Part shown: one piece after another, positions 26,100 through 34,766 of the stretch
Layout: each line of letters opens with the position of its first letter
Position numbering within the stretch: the first letter of the stretch is position 1
Assembly: GCA_002432025.1 (NCBI GenBank)
Contig: DJFE01000036.1
Span: 1 to 60,929 of the forward strand
Source: Candidatus Avelusimicrobium stercoris
GTDB lineage: Bacteria; Elusimicrobiota; Elusimicrobia; Elusimicrobiales; Elusimicrobiaceae
DNA: 60,929 nucleotides
Direction: 5' to 3'
Position numbers and translations under genes: made by a program
The notes under the pieces: generated by a model
Databases searched by the model: none
Told to the model about the DNA's origin: nothing
What the model saw: the letters and a program-made list of their open reading frames with translations, nothing else

Positions 26100-26510
26100 T
26101 TATTTGCGTTCTTTTTTCAGTTGGTCCAGCAAGCCGTTAATGAATTTGCTGGAATTTTCGGTGGAATACTTTTTGGCCAGTTCAATGGCTTCGTCCATAA
26201 TCGCGGCCAAGGGCGTGCGTTCGGGGCTGAAAACCATTTCGTAAGTGGCCATACGCAAAATAGAGCGGTCCACCGCCGACATACGGGCAATGGTCCAGTT
26301 TTTGGCATAGGAGGAAACGAGTTTATCAATTTCGGGCAAGTGCTCCGTGGTGCCGGTAACCAATTCTTCGCAGAACGGGTAGCAATCGCCCAGTTCGTGC
26401 TTGAAATCCGCCGCGTAACGCAAGATATTGTTTTCGTCGGCCGATTTAGAACTGTCGGCGTAGTAAAGCGATTGTAGGGCACACTCACGGGCCATTCTTC
26501 TGTTACTCAT
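26100..26510 (-). CDS. nusB: Transcription antitermination factor NusB
   Basis: 136 residues, an all-helical protein. It acts with NusE (S10) at boxA sites, chiefly in rRNA operons. The opening RRMARECALQSLYYAD and the C-terminal FSPERTPLAAIMDEAIELAK with STENSSKFINGLLD are diagnostic. The ATG at 26510 is chosen because AGGTGG precedes it and the family starts here; a longer reading adds 28 unrelated residues. Confidence 0.95.
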   Translation of the reverse strand: MSNRRMARECALQSLYYADSSKSADENNILRYAADFKHELGDCYPFCEELVTGTTEHLPEIDKLVSSYAKNWTIARMSAVDRSILRMATYEMVFSPERTPLAAIMDEAIELAKKYSTENSSKFINGLLDQLKKERK

Positions 26511-26611
26511 AGTTTCCACCTGTATAAAGCGTACAAATTTTAAATAAAAGTTTATATTTATTTTAGCAAATTTACGTCGTCCTTGCAGGGGCACCGCACG
26601 CGGGTTTGTGG

Positions 26612-26617
26612 TAAAAT
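26612..26617 (+). promoter_or_regulatory. -10 box implying a leaderless lipoprotein mRNA
   Basis: TAAAAT with an upstream TGG (extended -10) ends 6 bases before the ATG at 26624. No Shine-Dalgarno is present. Confidence 0.55.
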
Positions 26618-26623
26618 ATAAGT

Positions 26624-27031
26624 ATGAACAGAAAAGTCCTTTTTACAATGCTTTTAGCGGGCACGTTGGGCGCGTGTGCTTCCAACGGACCGCTGACGGG
26701 TGCGGACCGGGACAATCACGGTTGCATCCCTTCCGCCGGCACCACTTGGAGCCAAGTGAAACAAGCGTGTTTGCAGCCCTGGGAAGCGGGCATCCGCCTG
26801 AACCAACCCGCCCAAACGGACGGCACACAATTTGCCGCGTACGTCATTTTATCGGCGGACGGCACGCAGGCCGAGGTGTTCTCCAAAACCGGGACCCAAG
26901 TATTAACCCGCTCTTTCACGCAAGACGGCCCCCAATGGAGCGGCAAAAAGATGCTCCTTAAACGCTTGCCCGCCGCGTGGGAACTGTACGAAAACGGCAC
27001 GCTTACTTACCGGGCGGAACAGACTCAATAA
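26624..27031 (+). CDS. Small predicted lipoprotein, function unknown
   Basis: 135 residues. The signal peptide ends in TLGAC with Cys18 as the lipidation site. The mature part has the run GADRDNHGCIPSAGTTWSQV, which I recall from hypothetical lipoproteins in other Gram-negative bacteria, with two further Cys (about 34 and 49) that could form a disulfide. The C-terminal half looks like a small beta fold. It is monocistronic. It is leaderless by promoter position (6 bases). A second frame over part of it is not coding. Confidence 0.78.
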   Translation: MNRKVLFTMLLAGTLGACASNGPLTGADRDNHGCIPSAGTTWSQVKQACLQPWEAGIRLNQPAQTDGTQFAAYVILSADGTQAEVFSKTGTQVLTRSFTQDGPQWSGKKMLLKRLPAAWELYENGTLTYRAEQTQ

Positions 27032-27033
27032 TT

Positions 27034-27063
27034 TTGACACCCTGTATAGTAAGTTTGTATAAT
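27034..27063 (+). promoter_or_regulatory. Promoter of infC-rpmI-rplT
   Basis: -35 TTGACA (27034-27039), 18-base spacer, -10 TATAAT (27058-27063). Both hexamers are perfect consensus, as expected for a ribosomal operon. Confidence 0.88.
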
Positions 27064-27067
27064 AAAA

Positions 27068-27092
27068 ATGTTCCCGTATGGGGACAATTTTT
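27068..27092 (+). promoter_or_regulatory. Leader hairpin of infC, possible attenuator
   Basis: TGTTCCC and GGGGACA pair around GTAT, followed by ATTTTT, only a few bases into the transcript and upstream of infC. It has the form of an intrinsic terminator. In B. subtilis this operon is attenuated by L20. Whether this hairpin is that switch is inferred. Confidence 0.45.
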
Positions 27093-27114
27093 GCAAAAAG
27101 AAAATATATAGATA

Positions 27115-27654
27115 ATGGCCAGATTTGATAACAGAAGAGAATACAAAAAAGATCTCTACCGCAGAAACCAGAACATCCGCGTACCCGAAGTGCGCGTGAT
27201 TAATTCCGACGGAAGTATGGTCGGCATTTTGCCGGTGGCGCAAGCCATCGCCCTGGCTAAGGAACAAGAGTTGGACTTAGTGGAAATTTCCCCCAACGCC
27301 CAACCTCCTGTCTGTAAGATACTTGATTACAACCGGTATGTGTACGAACAGGGTAAAAAAGCCGCGGAAGCCAAAAAGAAACAAGCCAAAGTAACCTTGA
27401 AGGAGTTACGCATTAAATCGCGCATTGCCGCGCACGATTTGGACGTAAAAATCCGCCAAATTGAAGAATTTTTGCGTAAGAAGGATATGGTGCGTTTTGT
27501 AGTGGTGTTCCACGGGCGCGAAAACCAGCACAAAGACATTGGCATCCAAATTTTGAACGATACGGCCAAACGCTTGGCCGAAATCGCCAATGTGGACGGC
27601 GGCTTGCAGCAGTTGGGCAACCGTATGTCTATGACGTTTGTGCCCAAAAACTAA
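27115..27654 (+). CDS. infC: Translation initiation factor IF-3
   Basis: 179 residues. It prevents subunit joining and proofreads start codons. The N-domain has RRNQNIRVPEVRVIN and LDLVEISPNAQPPVCKI; a Lys-rich linker follows (EAKKKQAKVTLKEL). The C-domain has GRENQHKDIGIQIL. It starts with ATG rather than the rare AUU used in enterobacteria. First gene of the classic infC-rpmI-rplT operon. Confidence 0.97.
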   Translation: MARFDNRREYKKDLYRRNQNIRVPEVRVINSDGSMVGILPVAQAIALAKEQELDLVEISPNAQPPVCKILDYNRYVYEQGKKAAEAKKKQAKVTLKELRIKSRIAAHDLDVKIRQIEEFLRKKDMVRFVVVFHGRENQHKDIGIQILNDTAKRLAEIANVDGGLQQLGNRMSMTFVPKN

Positions 27655-27757
27655 ACAGATTTTTAGGTCCTTTTTAGTGTACTGCGTGCGGGGCTTGACC
27701 GGCTCCCGGCGTAGGTCGTTCTGAAAAAGGGCTAATTAAACAGAGGTAATATTAACA
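27655..27757 (+). promoter_or_regulatory. infC-rpmI spacer with folded segment, possible L20 operator
   Basis: The 103-base spacer contains CGGGGC and GCTCCCG, which pair around TTGACCG with a bulged T, then AGAGG before the rpmI ATG. In E. coli L20 represses rpmI-rplT through RNA structure in this same place. The match here is of position and foldability only. Confidence 0.35.
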
Positions 27758-27964
27758 ATGCCTAAATTGAAAAACCATAGCGGTGGTAAAAAACGCTTCA
27801 GAAAAACCGCCACGGGTAAGTTTACCCACAGAAAAGCCGGCAGAAAACACTTGCTTACGCCTGTTTCTGCCTCCCGGAAGCACGAAATGAGAAAGACCGG
27901 CGTCATTACGCCTGAGTCCAACAAAGGGAAGATTTTGGAAAAATATCTCCCGATGGCCAAATAA
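27758..27964 (+). CDS. rpmI: 50S ribosomal protein L35
   Basis: 68 residues, very basic. MPKLKNHSGGKKRFRKT and the internal GRKHLL are typical. AGAGG gives a ribosome site. Between infC and rplT, 10 bases before rplT. Confidence 0.96.
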   Translation: MPKLKNHSGGKKRFRKTATGKFTHRKAGRKHLLTPVSASRKHEMRKTGVITPESNKGKILEKYLPMAK

Positions 27965-27974
27965 GAGGTAGAAA

Positions 27975-28322
27975 ATGAGAATTAAATTCAGCGTCGCGAG
28001 ACACGCGAGAAAGAAAAAAGTATTGAAAAGAGCCAGCGGCTATTACGGAGATAAATCCCGCCGCTTGCGTATGGCCACCCAGCAGCTGGATCACTCCGGC
28101 GTGCACGCTTATGTGGACCGCAAAGACAAAAAAACTACTTACCGCCAGATGTGGATTACCCGCATCAACGCCGCGGTGAGAGAAGAAGGTTTGTCTTACT
28201 CCAAATTCATCAGCGGCTTGGCCAAAGCCAAAATTACGCTTAACCGCAAAATGTTGTCTGAAATGGCGATTAAAGACCCTGTGTCCTTCAAGAAATTGGT
28301 GGACGTGGTAAAAGCCGCCTAA
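27975..28322 (+). CDS. rplT: 50S ribosomal protein L20
   Basis: 115 residues. Early 23S rRNA-binding assembly protein and usual autoregulator of this operon. ARHARKKKVLKRASGYYGDK and YRQMWITRINAAVRE are diagnostic. Last gene of the operon, followed by a terminator. Confidence 0.97.
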   Translation: MRIKFSVARHARKKKVLKRASGYYGDKSRRLRMATQQLDHSGVHAYVDRKDKKTTYRQMWITRINAAVREEGLSYSKFISGLAKAKITLNRKMLSEMAIKDPVSFKKLVDVVKAA

Positions 28323-28343
28323 GAGCGTTCTTGCAGCAAGTAA

Positions 28344-28377
28344 AGTCCGTACCGCTTATGTGGTGCGGGCTTTTTTA
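28344..28377 (+). terminator. Terminator of infC-rpmI-rplT
   Basis: AGTCCGTACC and GGTGCGGGCT form a 10-pair stem (with G-U pairs), followed by TTTTTTA. Confidence 0.85.
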
Positions 28378-28412
28378 TGGCTTCTTGCGGCCAGATACCC
28401 TTTTAAAGGCGT

Positions 28413-28450
28413 AAAAATACCCCGCCGGGAAACTTTCTCCCAGCGGGGTA
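28413..28450 (-). terminator. Terminator of the ATP synthase operon
   Basis: On the minus strand TACCCCGC and GCGGGGTA with an inner GGGA/TCCC extension form a long stem, followed by TTTTTAC. It lies 20 bases after atpC. Confidence 0.88.
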
Positions 28451-28470
28451 TATAAGTTGTCTAAATACTG

Positions 28471-28881
28471 CTAAATATGCCGCTTTTTGACCTTCATACG
28501 CGCAATGGCTTGTTTTAATTCCATTTCCGCGAGTTCAAAATCAATATCGGCATCTTTGCCGGAGAGGGACTCCTTGGCCTTTTTAATCTTCTGCTTTTCG
28601 GCCTCCTCGTCAATCTCGTCCGCCAAGGCGGCGCTTTCGGCAAATACATTTACCACATCGTTGAGCACTTCCACAAACCCGCCCAATGCGGCAAACTCTT
28701 CTTCCTTCCCGTCCTTTTTATAACGCAGGGAACCCATACCCAACTGCACAATCGTTTTGACGTGCCCGGGCAGAATACCCATTTCCCCCAGTAAAGCGGG
28801 CAGAACAACCATATCCACTTCCAGGTTGGAAATAAGCGGTTTTTCCGGCGTAATCAGGTTAAGGGTCAGTTTTTTAGCCAT
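28471..28881 (-). CDS. atpC: ATP synthase F1 epsilon subunit
   Basis: 136 residues. N-terminal beta sandwich (KLTLNLITPEKPLISNLE, GEMGILPGHV) and two C-terminal helices (ADIDFELAEMELKQAIARM), the part that can inhibit ATP hydrolysis. Last gene of the atp operon, 3 bases after atpD. Confidence 0.95.
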   Translation of the reverse strand: MAKKLTLNLITPEKPLISNLEVDMVVLPALLGEMGILPGHVKTIVQLGMGSLRYKKDGKEEEFAALGGFVEVLNDVVNVFAESAALADEIDEEAEKQKIKKAKESLSGKDADIDFELAEMELKQAIARMKVKKRHI

Positions 28882-28884
28882 AAA

Positions 28885-30303
28885 TTACTCTTTGTCTTTT
28901 ACTTTTTCGTAATTGGCCAACACATCCTCTATGCCGCCGCACATATAGAAGCACGATTCCGGGATATGGTCGTATTCGCCGTCCACAATGCCCTTAAAGG
29001 CTTTAATGGTATCGGCCAATTTGACGTATTTGCCCGGGTGCCCCGTAAACTGTTCGGCCACAGAGAACGGCTGAGACAAGAACTTTTGGATTCTTCTGGC
29101 ACGGGCCACGGTCTTTTTGTCCTCGTCGCCGAGTTCATCCATACCCAAAATAGCGATGATATCCTGCAAATCTTTGTATTTCTGCAAGATTTTGCGCACG
29201 CTTTGGGAAACGTTATAATGTTCGGCGCCAATAATGCGCGGGTCCAAAATGCGGGACGTGGATTCCAAGGGGTCCACGGCCGGGTAAATACCCAAACTGG
29301 CAATTTGGCGCGACAATACGGACGTGGAATCCAAGTGCGTAAACGTAGCCGCCACACCGGGGTCGGTCAAGTCGTCGGCGGGCACATATACGGCCTGAAT
29401 AGACGTAATAGCGCCCTTCTTGGTGGAAGTAATACGTTCCTGCAAGTTACCGATTTCGGTGTTGAGCGTCGGCTGGTAACCTACCGCGGAGGGCATACGG
29501 CCCAAGAGCGCGGACACTTCGGAGTTCGCAAGCACAAAGCGGAAGATGTTATCCAAGAACAACAACACATCTTGGCCTTTTACATCGCGGAAGTATTCCG
29601 CCTGAGTAAGAGCGGTCAAGGCTACTTTGGCGCGGGCACCTGGCGGTTCGTTCATCTGGCCGTAAACCAATACGGTTTTGTCCAATACGGTGCTGCCGTC
29701 CGAAAGTTTGGATTCGCTCATTTCCAGCATCAAATCGTTGCCTTCGCGGCTTCTTTCCCCCACGCCACCGAATACGGAACTGCCGTGATGTTCGCGCGCC
29801 ACGTTGTTAATCAGTTCCATAATAAGTACGGTCTTGCCTACGCCGGCGCCGCCGAACAAACCTACTTTACCACCCTTCATATACGGGGCAATCAGGTCAA
29901 TAACTTTAATACCGGTTTCAAAAATTTCCGGGGTCGGGTTTTGGTCTTCCAGGGTCGGCGGGTCGCGGTGAATAGGCATATTCATAGCGGCCTTGATGTC
30001 GCCCTTGTGGTCTTGCGCTTTGCCCAGCACGTTCATCAAACGGCCCAGGCACGCTTCCCCCACCGGCACGGACAGAGGCCCTTCGGTATCCACGGCTTTG
30101 GCGCCGCGTTGGAGACCGTCGGTGCTTTCCAAAGATACGCAGCGCACAATCCCGTCGCCCATCTGCTGGGCAACTTCGGCCACAATCTTTTTTCCGCCGT
30201 CCATTTCTATTTCAATGGCGTTCTCAATGGCGGGCAGGTGGTCTTGTTCAAACTGCACGTCCACAGCCGCGCCAATGATTTGAATTACTTTTCCAGTCTT
30301 CAT
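28885..30303 (-). CDS. atpD: ATP synthase F1 beta subunit (catalytic)
   Basis: 472 residues. The catalytic subunit has the P-loop GGAGVGKTVLIMEL, GERSREGNDL with the catalytic Glu, the family signature PAVDPLESTS, and the DELSD-equivalent MDELGDEDK. Length is standard. It sits between atpG and atpC on the minus strand. Confidence 0.98.
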   Translation of the reverse strand: MKTGKVIQIIGAAVDVQFEQDHLPAIENAIEIEMDGGKKIVAEVAQQMGDGIVRCVSLESTDGLQRGAKAVDTEGPLSVPVGEACLGRLMNVLGKAQDHKGDIKAAMNMPIHRDPPTLEDQNPTPEIFETGIKVIDLIAPYMKGGKVGLFGGAGVGKTVLIMELINNVAREHHGSSVFGGVGERSREGNDLMLEMSESKLSDGSTVLDKTVLVYGQMNEPPGARAKVALTALTQAEYFRDVKGQDVLLFLDNIFRFVLANSEVSALLGRMPSAVGYQPTLNTEIGNLQERITSTKKGAITSIQAVYVPADDLTDPGVAATFTHLDSTSVLSRQIASLGIYPAVDPLESTSRILDPRIIGAEHYNVSQSVRKILQKYKDLQDIIAILGMDELGDEDKKTVARARRIQKFLSQPFSVAEQFTGHPGKYVKLADTIKAFKGIVDGEYDHIPESCFYMCGGIEDVLANYEKVKDKE

Positions 30304-30324
30304 ATGGTTTCCTGTATTGTAGAA

Positions 30325-31230
30325 TTAACTGTTCAGGGCTTCGGCCCCGTTCACAATATCCAAAATTTCGTTCGTAATGCTGGCCTGGCGCACTTTGTTG
30401 AGTTTTACGCCCAACGCGGCTACCAGTTCGCCGGCGTTTTTGCTGGCGGCGTCCATCGCGTTCATAGTAGCGGCCAAGTTGGCTGCCTGCGATTCCAGCA
30501 GCATACGGTACATATTGGCCTTTACCAAGCGGGGCACCAAAAGTTTAAAAATTTCCAGCATACCCGGTTCAAATAAAAAGTCGCTTTCGTCCTTTTTGCT
30601 TTCCGTGGCTTCAAAATGGAAGGGTAATAACTTCTGCTCCACCAAGTTTTGGCTGGCCAGGGATTTAAAGTCGTTGTAAATCAGCGTTACGGAGCCGAGG
30701 TTTTGCTCAAAATACGTTTTGAGCACCGCTTCGCCCAACAGTTCGGCGTGCGCGTAAGACACCTTTGGAAAGATACCTACGCTTTCATATACCAAATGCA
30801 GGTTCGGCATTTTTAAACGCGCCAGAAAATCGCGCCCTTTTTTGCCCACGGCAAAGACGAAAATTTCCTTGTCTTGGTTTTCCTTTAAAAAGTGCAGCGC
30901 GCTGCGCAGAATAACGGCGTTAAACGAGCCCGCCAGCCCTTTATCACCCGTAATGACGAGGAGCCCGACCTTCTTCGGGTTCCCCGTCTTGTTGATAAAA
31001 AAGCGTCCGGCCCAACTTTCTGCCACGTCATCCGGCTGTGGCATAGCCAAGATATCCTGCTTTAAATCGTCCACCATTTGGTACATCTTTTTGGCGAACG
31101 GACGGGCGGCGGTCATCGCGTCCTGCGCGCGGCGGATGCGGGCGTTGGAGATCATCTTCATCGTCTGCATAATCTGCTGCGTGGATTTGATGGCTTTAAT
31201 ATTTTGCCGTATGTCCCTTAACGATTCCAT
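30325..31230 (-). CDS. atpG: ATP synthase F1 gamma subunit
   Basis: 301 residues. It is the rotor shaft. The N-terminal helix carries IKSTQQIMQTMKMISNAR. The C-terminal helix has MNAMDAASKNAGELVAAL and TNEILDIVNGAEAL. Both coiled-coil ends are intact. It follows hldD by 9 bases, not atpA directly. Confidence 0.96.
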   Translation of the reverse strand: MESLRDIRQNIKAIKSTQQIMQTMKMISNARIRRAQDAMTAARPFAKKMYQMVDDLKQDILAMPQPDDVAESWAGRFFINKTGNPKKVGLLVITGDKGLAGSFNAVILRSALHFLKENQDKEIFVFAVGKKGRDFLARLKMPNLHLVYESVGIFPKVSYAHAELLGEAVLKTYFEQNLGSVTLIYNDFKSLASQNLVEQKLLPFHFEATESKKDESDFLFEPGMLEIFKLLVPRLVKANMYRMLLESQAANLAATMNAMDAASKNAGELVAALGVKLNKVRQASITNEILDIVNGAEALNS

Positions 31231-31239
31231 AGCGGTTCC

Positions 31240-32175
31240 TTATTTGTTGCGGCCTTCCAAAATGGACACGTAATCCGCAATACCCGCTTCCAGCGAGTAA
31301 TCCGGCTCGTAGCCCAGTTTTTCTTTGGATTTGGTAATGTCCGCCTGGGTCTTTAACTGGAAGAACGGATACGGATTGTCAATGTATTCGGGTTCCAAGT
31401 TGGTGCCCAGTTCTTTGTTCAAGCATTTGATAATGTCGTTATAATCGCGCGGAATACCCGTAGCGGCGTTGTAAACGCCCGTTTCTTTGCCGTTGTTCAA
31501 GGCGCAGAGGTTGATTTTAACGATATCCTTTACATATACAAAGTCGCGCATTTGCTCGCCGTGTTTAAACACGCGCGGGCGTTTGCCGGCCTTCATCTGG
31601 TTGTACAACTGATAGACCATACTGGCCATTTTGCCCTTAAAATATTCGCCGGGACCATATACGTTAAAATAGCGCAAGCCGATAATCTTCATATCGTTGT
31701 TGTCGTCGGCAAATTGGCGGGCTACGTTATCCATAATGGCCTTGGAGAAGCCATAGACGTTTTCCGGGTGCGTGGGCTGCGTTTCCACATTGGGGACGGG
31801 CCCGTTGCCGTAAGTGGCCGCGGAAGAGGCGTAAATGACCTTTTTAATTTCGTTATCCGCCGCAAAAGCGAGTAAGTTTTTGAACGCTTCCACGTTTTGT
31901 TCCATCATCGCCTTTTGATCCATTACCGTGGTATCGGTAATAGCCGCTTCGTGGAAGATGGCGTCAAAATACATATCGGTCGGCATATATTCAAACAGGT
32001 CGGCCGTAATAACGTCGCCTTTAAAACCGATTAAGTTTTTGAAATGTCCGTTCTTGGAAAAATCATCCAAGACGGTTACTTCGTGTCCCTGGGCTTCCAG
32101 CGTTTTGGCAATGTTGCTGCCGATAAATCCGGCGCCGCCGGTAACCAGGTATTTTTTCTTGGTTTTAGCGTCCAT
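31240..32175 (-). CDS. hldD: ADP-glyceromanno-heptose 6-epimerase, inserted in the atp operon
   Basis: 311 residues, an extended SDR epimerase. NAD binds at LVTGGAGFIGSNIAK; the catalytic Ser/Tyr/Lys are in SSAATYG and YGFSK. FNVYGPGEYFKGKMAS and EQMRDFVYVKDI match HldD (RfaD), which makes ADP-L-glycero-D-manno-heptose for LPS inner core. A different sugar-nucleotide epimerase is possible, but the FKGKMAS segment favours HldD. It begins at the base after the atpA region (0-base gap to atpA stop) and is 9 bases before atpG, so it must be co-transcribed with ATP synthase. Confidence 0.85.
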   Translation of the reverse strand: MDAKTKKKYLVTGGAGFIGSNIAKTLEAQGHEVTVLDDFSKNGHFKNLIGFKGDVITADLFEYMPTDMYFDAIFHEAAITDTTVMDQKAMMEQNVEAFKNLLAFAADNEIKKVIYASSAATYGNGPVPNVETQPTHPENVYGFSKAIMDNVARQFADDNNDMKIIGLRYFNVYGPGEYFKGKMASMVYQLYNQMKAGKRPRVFKHGEQMRDFVYVKDIVKINLCALNNGKETGVYNAATGIPRDYNDIIKCLNKELGTNLEPEYIDNPYPFFQLKTQADITKSKEKLGYEPDYSLEAGIADYVSILEGRNK

Positions 32176-33711
32176 TTATTTCTCCTGTTGCGAAGGTTTG
32201 AAAACCGTTTTAAACGCATCCAACGCGCTGACCATTTTTTCTTCCACTTCTTTGGTCAGTTCCACAGAGGCATTGAGCGTATCCAGCACGTCCGGTCGTT
32301 CGGCGCGGGCATAGGCGAGGAGTTGTTTTTCGTATTCCAACACGTCGCTTACTTCCACCGTGTCCAAATAGCCGTGCGTACCTGCGTAAAGCACCAGCAC
32401 TTCTTCGCCTACTTTCATAGGAGAATACTGGTTCTGTTTGAGCAGTTCCGTCATACGTTTACCGCGGGCGATTTGGCGCTGGGATTCTTTATCCAGTTCG
32501 GAACCGAATTGGGCAAAGCCCTCCAATTCCTGGTACTGGGACAAGTCAATACGCAGCGTACCGGCCACCTTGCGCATCGTTTTGCGCTGGGCCGAGCCGC
32601 CCACACGGGATACGGACAAACCAACGTTAATAGCCGGCTTAATGCCGCTTAAAAACAGACTGCTTTCCAAGTAAATCTGACCGTCGGTAATAGAAATTAC
32701 GTTGGTCGGAATATACGCGGAAACGTCGTTGGCCTGCGTTTCAATAATCGGCAAAGCGGTAATGGAGCCGCCGCCGTTTTCTTTGGAAAGTTTGCACGCG
32801 CGCTCCAACAAGCGGGAGTGCAAGTAAAATACGTCGCCGGGATAGGCTTCGCGGCCTGGCGGACGGCGCAACAGCAAGGACATCTGGCGGTAGGCCTGCG
32901 CGTGTTTAGACAAATCGTCATACACGATAAGCACGTCTTTGCCCTGCCACATAAAGTATTCGCCGATAGCGCAACCCGCGTACGGGGCGATGTACAAAAG
33001 GGAAGCCGGATCCGAAGCGGTGGCGGACACTACAATCGTATAGTCCATAGCGCCGAAGTCGGTCAAGGTTTTGACCACTTGGGCCACCGTGCTCTGTTTT
33101 TGGCCTACGGCCACATAAATACAAATGCAACGTTCGGAAGCGGGAATATTCTTTTGGTTGATAATGGCGTCCACCGCGATAGCGGTTTTACCCGTTTGGC
33201 GGTCGCCAATGATAAGTTCGCGCTGGCCCTTACCAATCGGCACCATAGCGTCAATGGCTTTGATACCGGTTTGGAGCGGCTGTTTGACGGGCTGGCGGTC
33301 AATAATACCGGGGGCTACAATGTCCAGCGGCATATTTTTGTCGGTCTTTACCGCGCCCTTGCCGTCCAACGCGTTGCCGAGCGGGTCCACCACGCGGCCA
33401 ATCATATCCGCGCCTACGGGGATGCTGATAACTTCGCCGGTGCGTTTAACGGTACCGCCTTCGTGAACCAAGTGGTCCGGCCCCATCAGCACGCAGCCGA
33501 CGTTGTCGTATTCCAGGTTCAGCGCCATACCTTTCACTCCGTTGCCGAAGTCCACCAATTCCGATGCTTTTACGTTGTTTAACCCGTGTACGCGGGCGAT
33601 ACCGTCCCCTACTTGGATAACGGTACCCACTTCGTTGACATCGGCGGACGCGTCAAAGTGTTCAATCTTTTCTTTAATGATATTGGTTATTTCTTCTGGT
33701 CTGATTGCCAT
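32176..33711 (-). CDS. atpA: ATP synthase F1 alpha subunit
   Basis: 511 residues. Non-catalytic nucleotide site with GDRQTGKTAIAVD. The signature region PAINVGLSVSRVGGSAQ is present, as is the N-terminal part contacting the delta subunit (EITNIIKEKIEHFD). Standard length. It is preceded by atpH (13 bases) and followed immediately by hldD rather than atpG. Confidence 0.98.
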   Translation of the reverse strand: MAIRPEEITNIIKEKIEHFDASADVNEVGTVIQVGDGIARVHGLNNVKASELVDFGNGVKGMALNLEYDNVGCVLMGPDHLVHEGGTVKRTGEVISIPVGADMIGRVVDPLGNALDGKGAVKTDKNMPLDIVAPGIIDRQPVKQPLQTGIKAIDAMVPIGKGQRELIIGDRQTGKTAIAVDAIINQKNIPASERCICIYVAVGQKQSTVAQVVKTLTDFGAMDYTIVVSATASDPASLLYIAPYAGCAIGEYFMWQGKDVLIVYDDLSKHAQAYRQMSLLLRRPPGREAYPGDVFYLHSRLLERACKLSKENGGGSITALPIIETQANDVSAYIPTNVISITDGQIYLESSLFLSGIKPAINVGLSVSRVGGSAQRKTMRKVAGTLRIDLSQYQELEGFAQFGSELDKESQRQIARGKRMTELLKQNQYSPMKVGEEVLVLYAGTHGYLDTVEVSDVLEYEKQLLAYARAERPDVLDTLNASVELTKEVEEKMVSALDAFKTVFKPSQQEK

Positions 33712-33724
33712 ATAATTACCATTG

Positions 33725-34252
33725 TTACTGTGCTAGTTCCGCCTGCAACTTGGCTAAACGCCCTTGCAGACTGCCGTCTATCAGTTCCCCCCGGCACCAA
33801 ATTTGGAGTCCGCCCAAGAGGGCCGGGTTCGTTTTAAAAATCGCTTTTACCTCTCCGCCGTAACGCGCGGAAAGGGCTTCTTCGGTTTGGCGTTGCTGGG
33901 CCTCACTGAGTGCGCGGGCGGAAATAACCTCCGCGCGCAAAATGCCCAACCGTTCATCCAACAGTTCCCCCACACGGCGGACGACGGCGTCCAACAGCGC
34001 GTAGCGTTTCGCGTCCAGCAGCACTTCCACAAACGAAGCCGCCTCGGGCAACGCTTTAAGCGCTTCCTTGACGGTTTGTTTTTTGGCATCCGTGGAAATG
34101 CGCGGGCTGAACATATACGTCTGCACGCCTGCCAACGCTTCGGCGGCCACTTGTAAAGATTGCGCCCGTTGGGCGGCCTCTTCGTTCGTGGCGCTTAACG
34201 CATTGTAGGCGGCGGCGTAGCGCTGCACCGCAATTCTGTCTGAACTGTTCAT
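33725..34252 (-). CDS. atpH: ATP synthase F1 delta subunit
   Basis: 175 residues. N-terminal helical bundle (RYAAAYNALSAT) and the C-terminal part that clamps the b-stalk (NPALLGGLQIWCRGELIDGS, a variant of the usual GG-x-x-I-x-x-G motif). It starts one base after atpF. Confidence 0.9.
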   Translation of the reverse strand: MNSSDRIAVQRYAAAYNALSATNEEAAQRAQSLQVAAEALAGVQTYMFSPRISTDAKKQTVKEALKALPEAASFVEVLLDAKRYALLDAVVRRVGELLDERLGILRAEVISARALSEAQQRQTEEALSARYGGEVKAIFKTNPALLGGLQIWCRGELIDGSLQGRLAKLQAELAQ

Positions 34253-34253
34253 A

Positions 34254-34748
34254 TTACTTCGCCTTTACTTCCGCCAGCACGCGGTCCACCACGGCTTTGG
34301 CAGAGTCTTCGTTCAACTGCTGTTCAATTACCTTGGAAGCAGCCAACACGCTCACGCGGGCAATTTCACCACGTACGTCCGAAAGCGCTTTGTTCTTTTC
34401 GGCTTCAATTTGCGCTTTGGCCTGTTCTACCAGGCGTTCGGACTGCTCTTTGGCCGTAGCCAAGAGTTGTTCTTTTTGCGTTTCGCCCATTTTTACGGCT
34501 TCGGCCATTTTTTTAGCGGCTTCGTCCGCGATTTGGGACAATTTTTCGTCCAATTCGCGTTTGACTTTTTCCGCAGCCTCGCGCGCTTGTTGGGCTTGCA
34601 ATTTGTCCTGCGCTATTTGCTGTTCACGCGATTCCAAGGCACCAATGATGCGATTCCACGCAAACTTTTTAAGCAAATAGACGAGCAGCAAAAAATTGCA
34701 AACCGTCAAAGCGAGTACGCCGTAATCAGGCTTCAATAAATCTTCCAT
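34254..34748 (-). CDS. atpF: ATP synthase F0 b subunit
   Basis: 164 residues. One N-terminal membrane helix (about 10-27, VLALTVCNFLLLVYLLKKF) followed by a long charged coiled coil. Peripheral stalk. Only one b gene is visible, so it is probably a homodimer. Confidence 0.93.
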   Translation of the reverse strand: MEDLLKPDYGVLALTVCNFLLLVYLLKKFAWNRIIGALESREQQIAQDKLQAQQAREAAEKVKRELDEKLSQIADEAAKKMAEAVKMGETQKEQLLATAKEQSERLVEQAKAQIEAEKNKALSDVRGEIARVSVLAASKVIEQQLNEDSAKAVVDRVLAEVKAK

Positions 34749-34766
34749 AGATTACTCTTTTTAAGT

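Noticed and set aside
26608..26961. A second frame over the small lipoprotein gene
   Set aside because: No signal peptide, odd composition, and the other frame has a clear lipobox and promoter.
28966..30576. A 536-codon open frame opposite atpD and part of atpG
   Set aside because: It runs antisense across two certain genes and their junction; low-GC codon shadow only.
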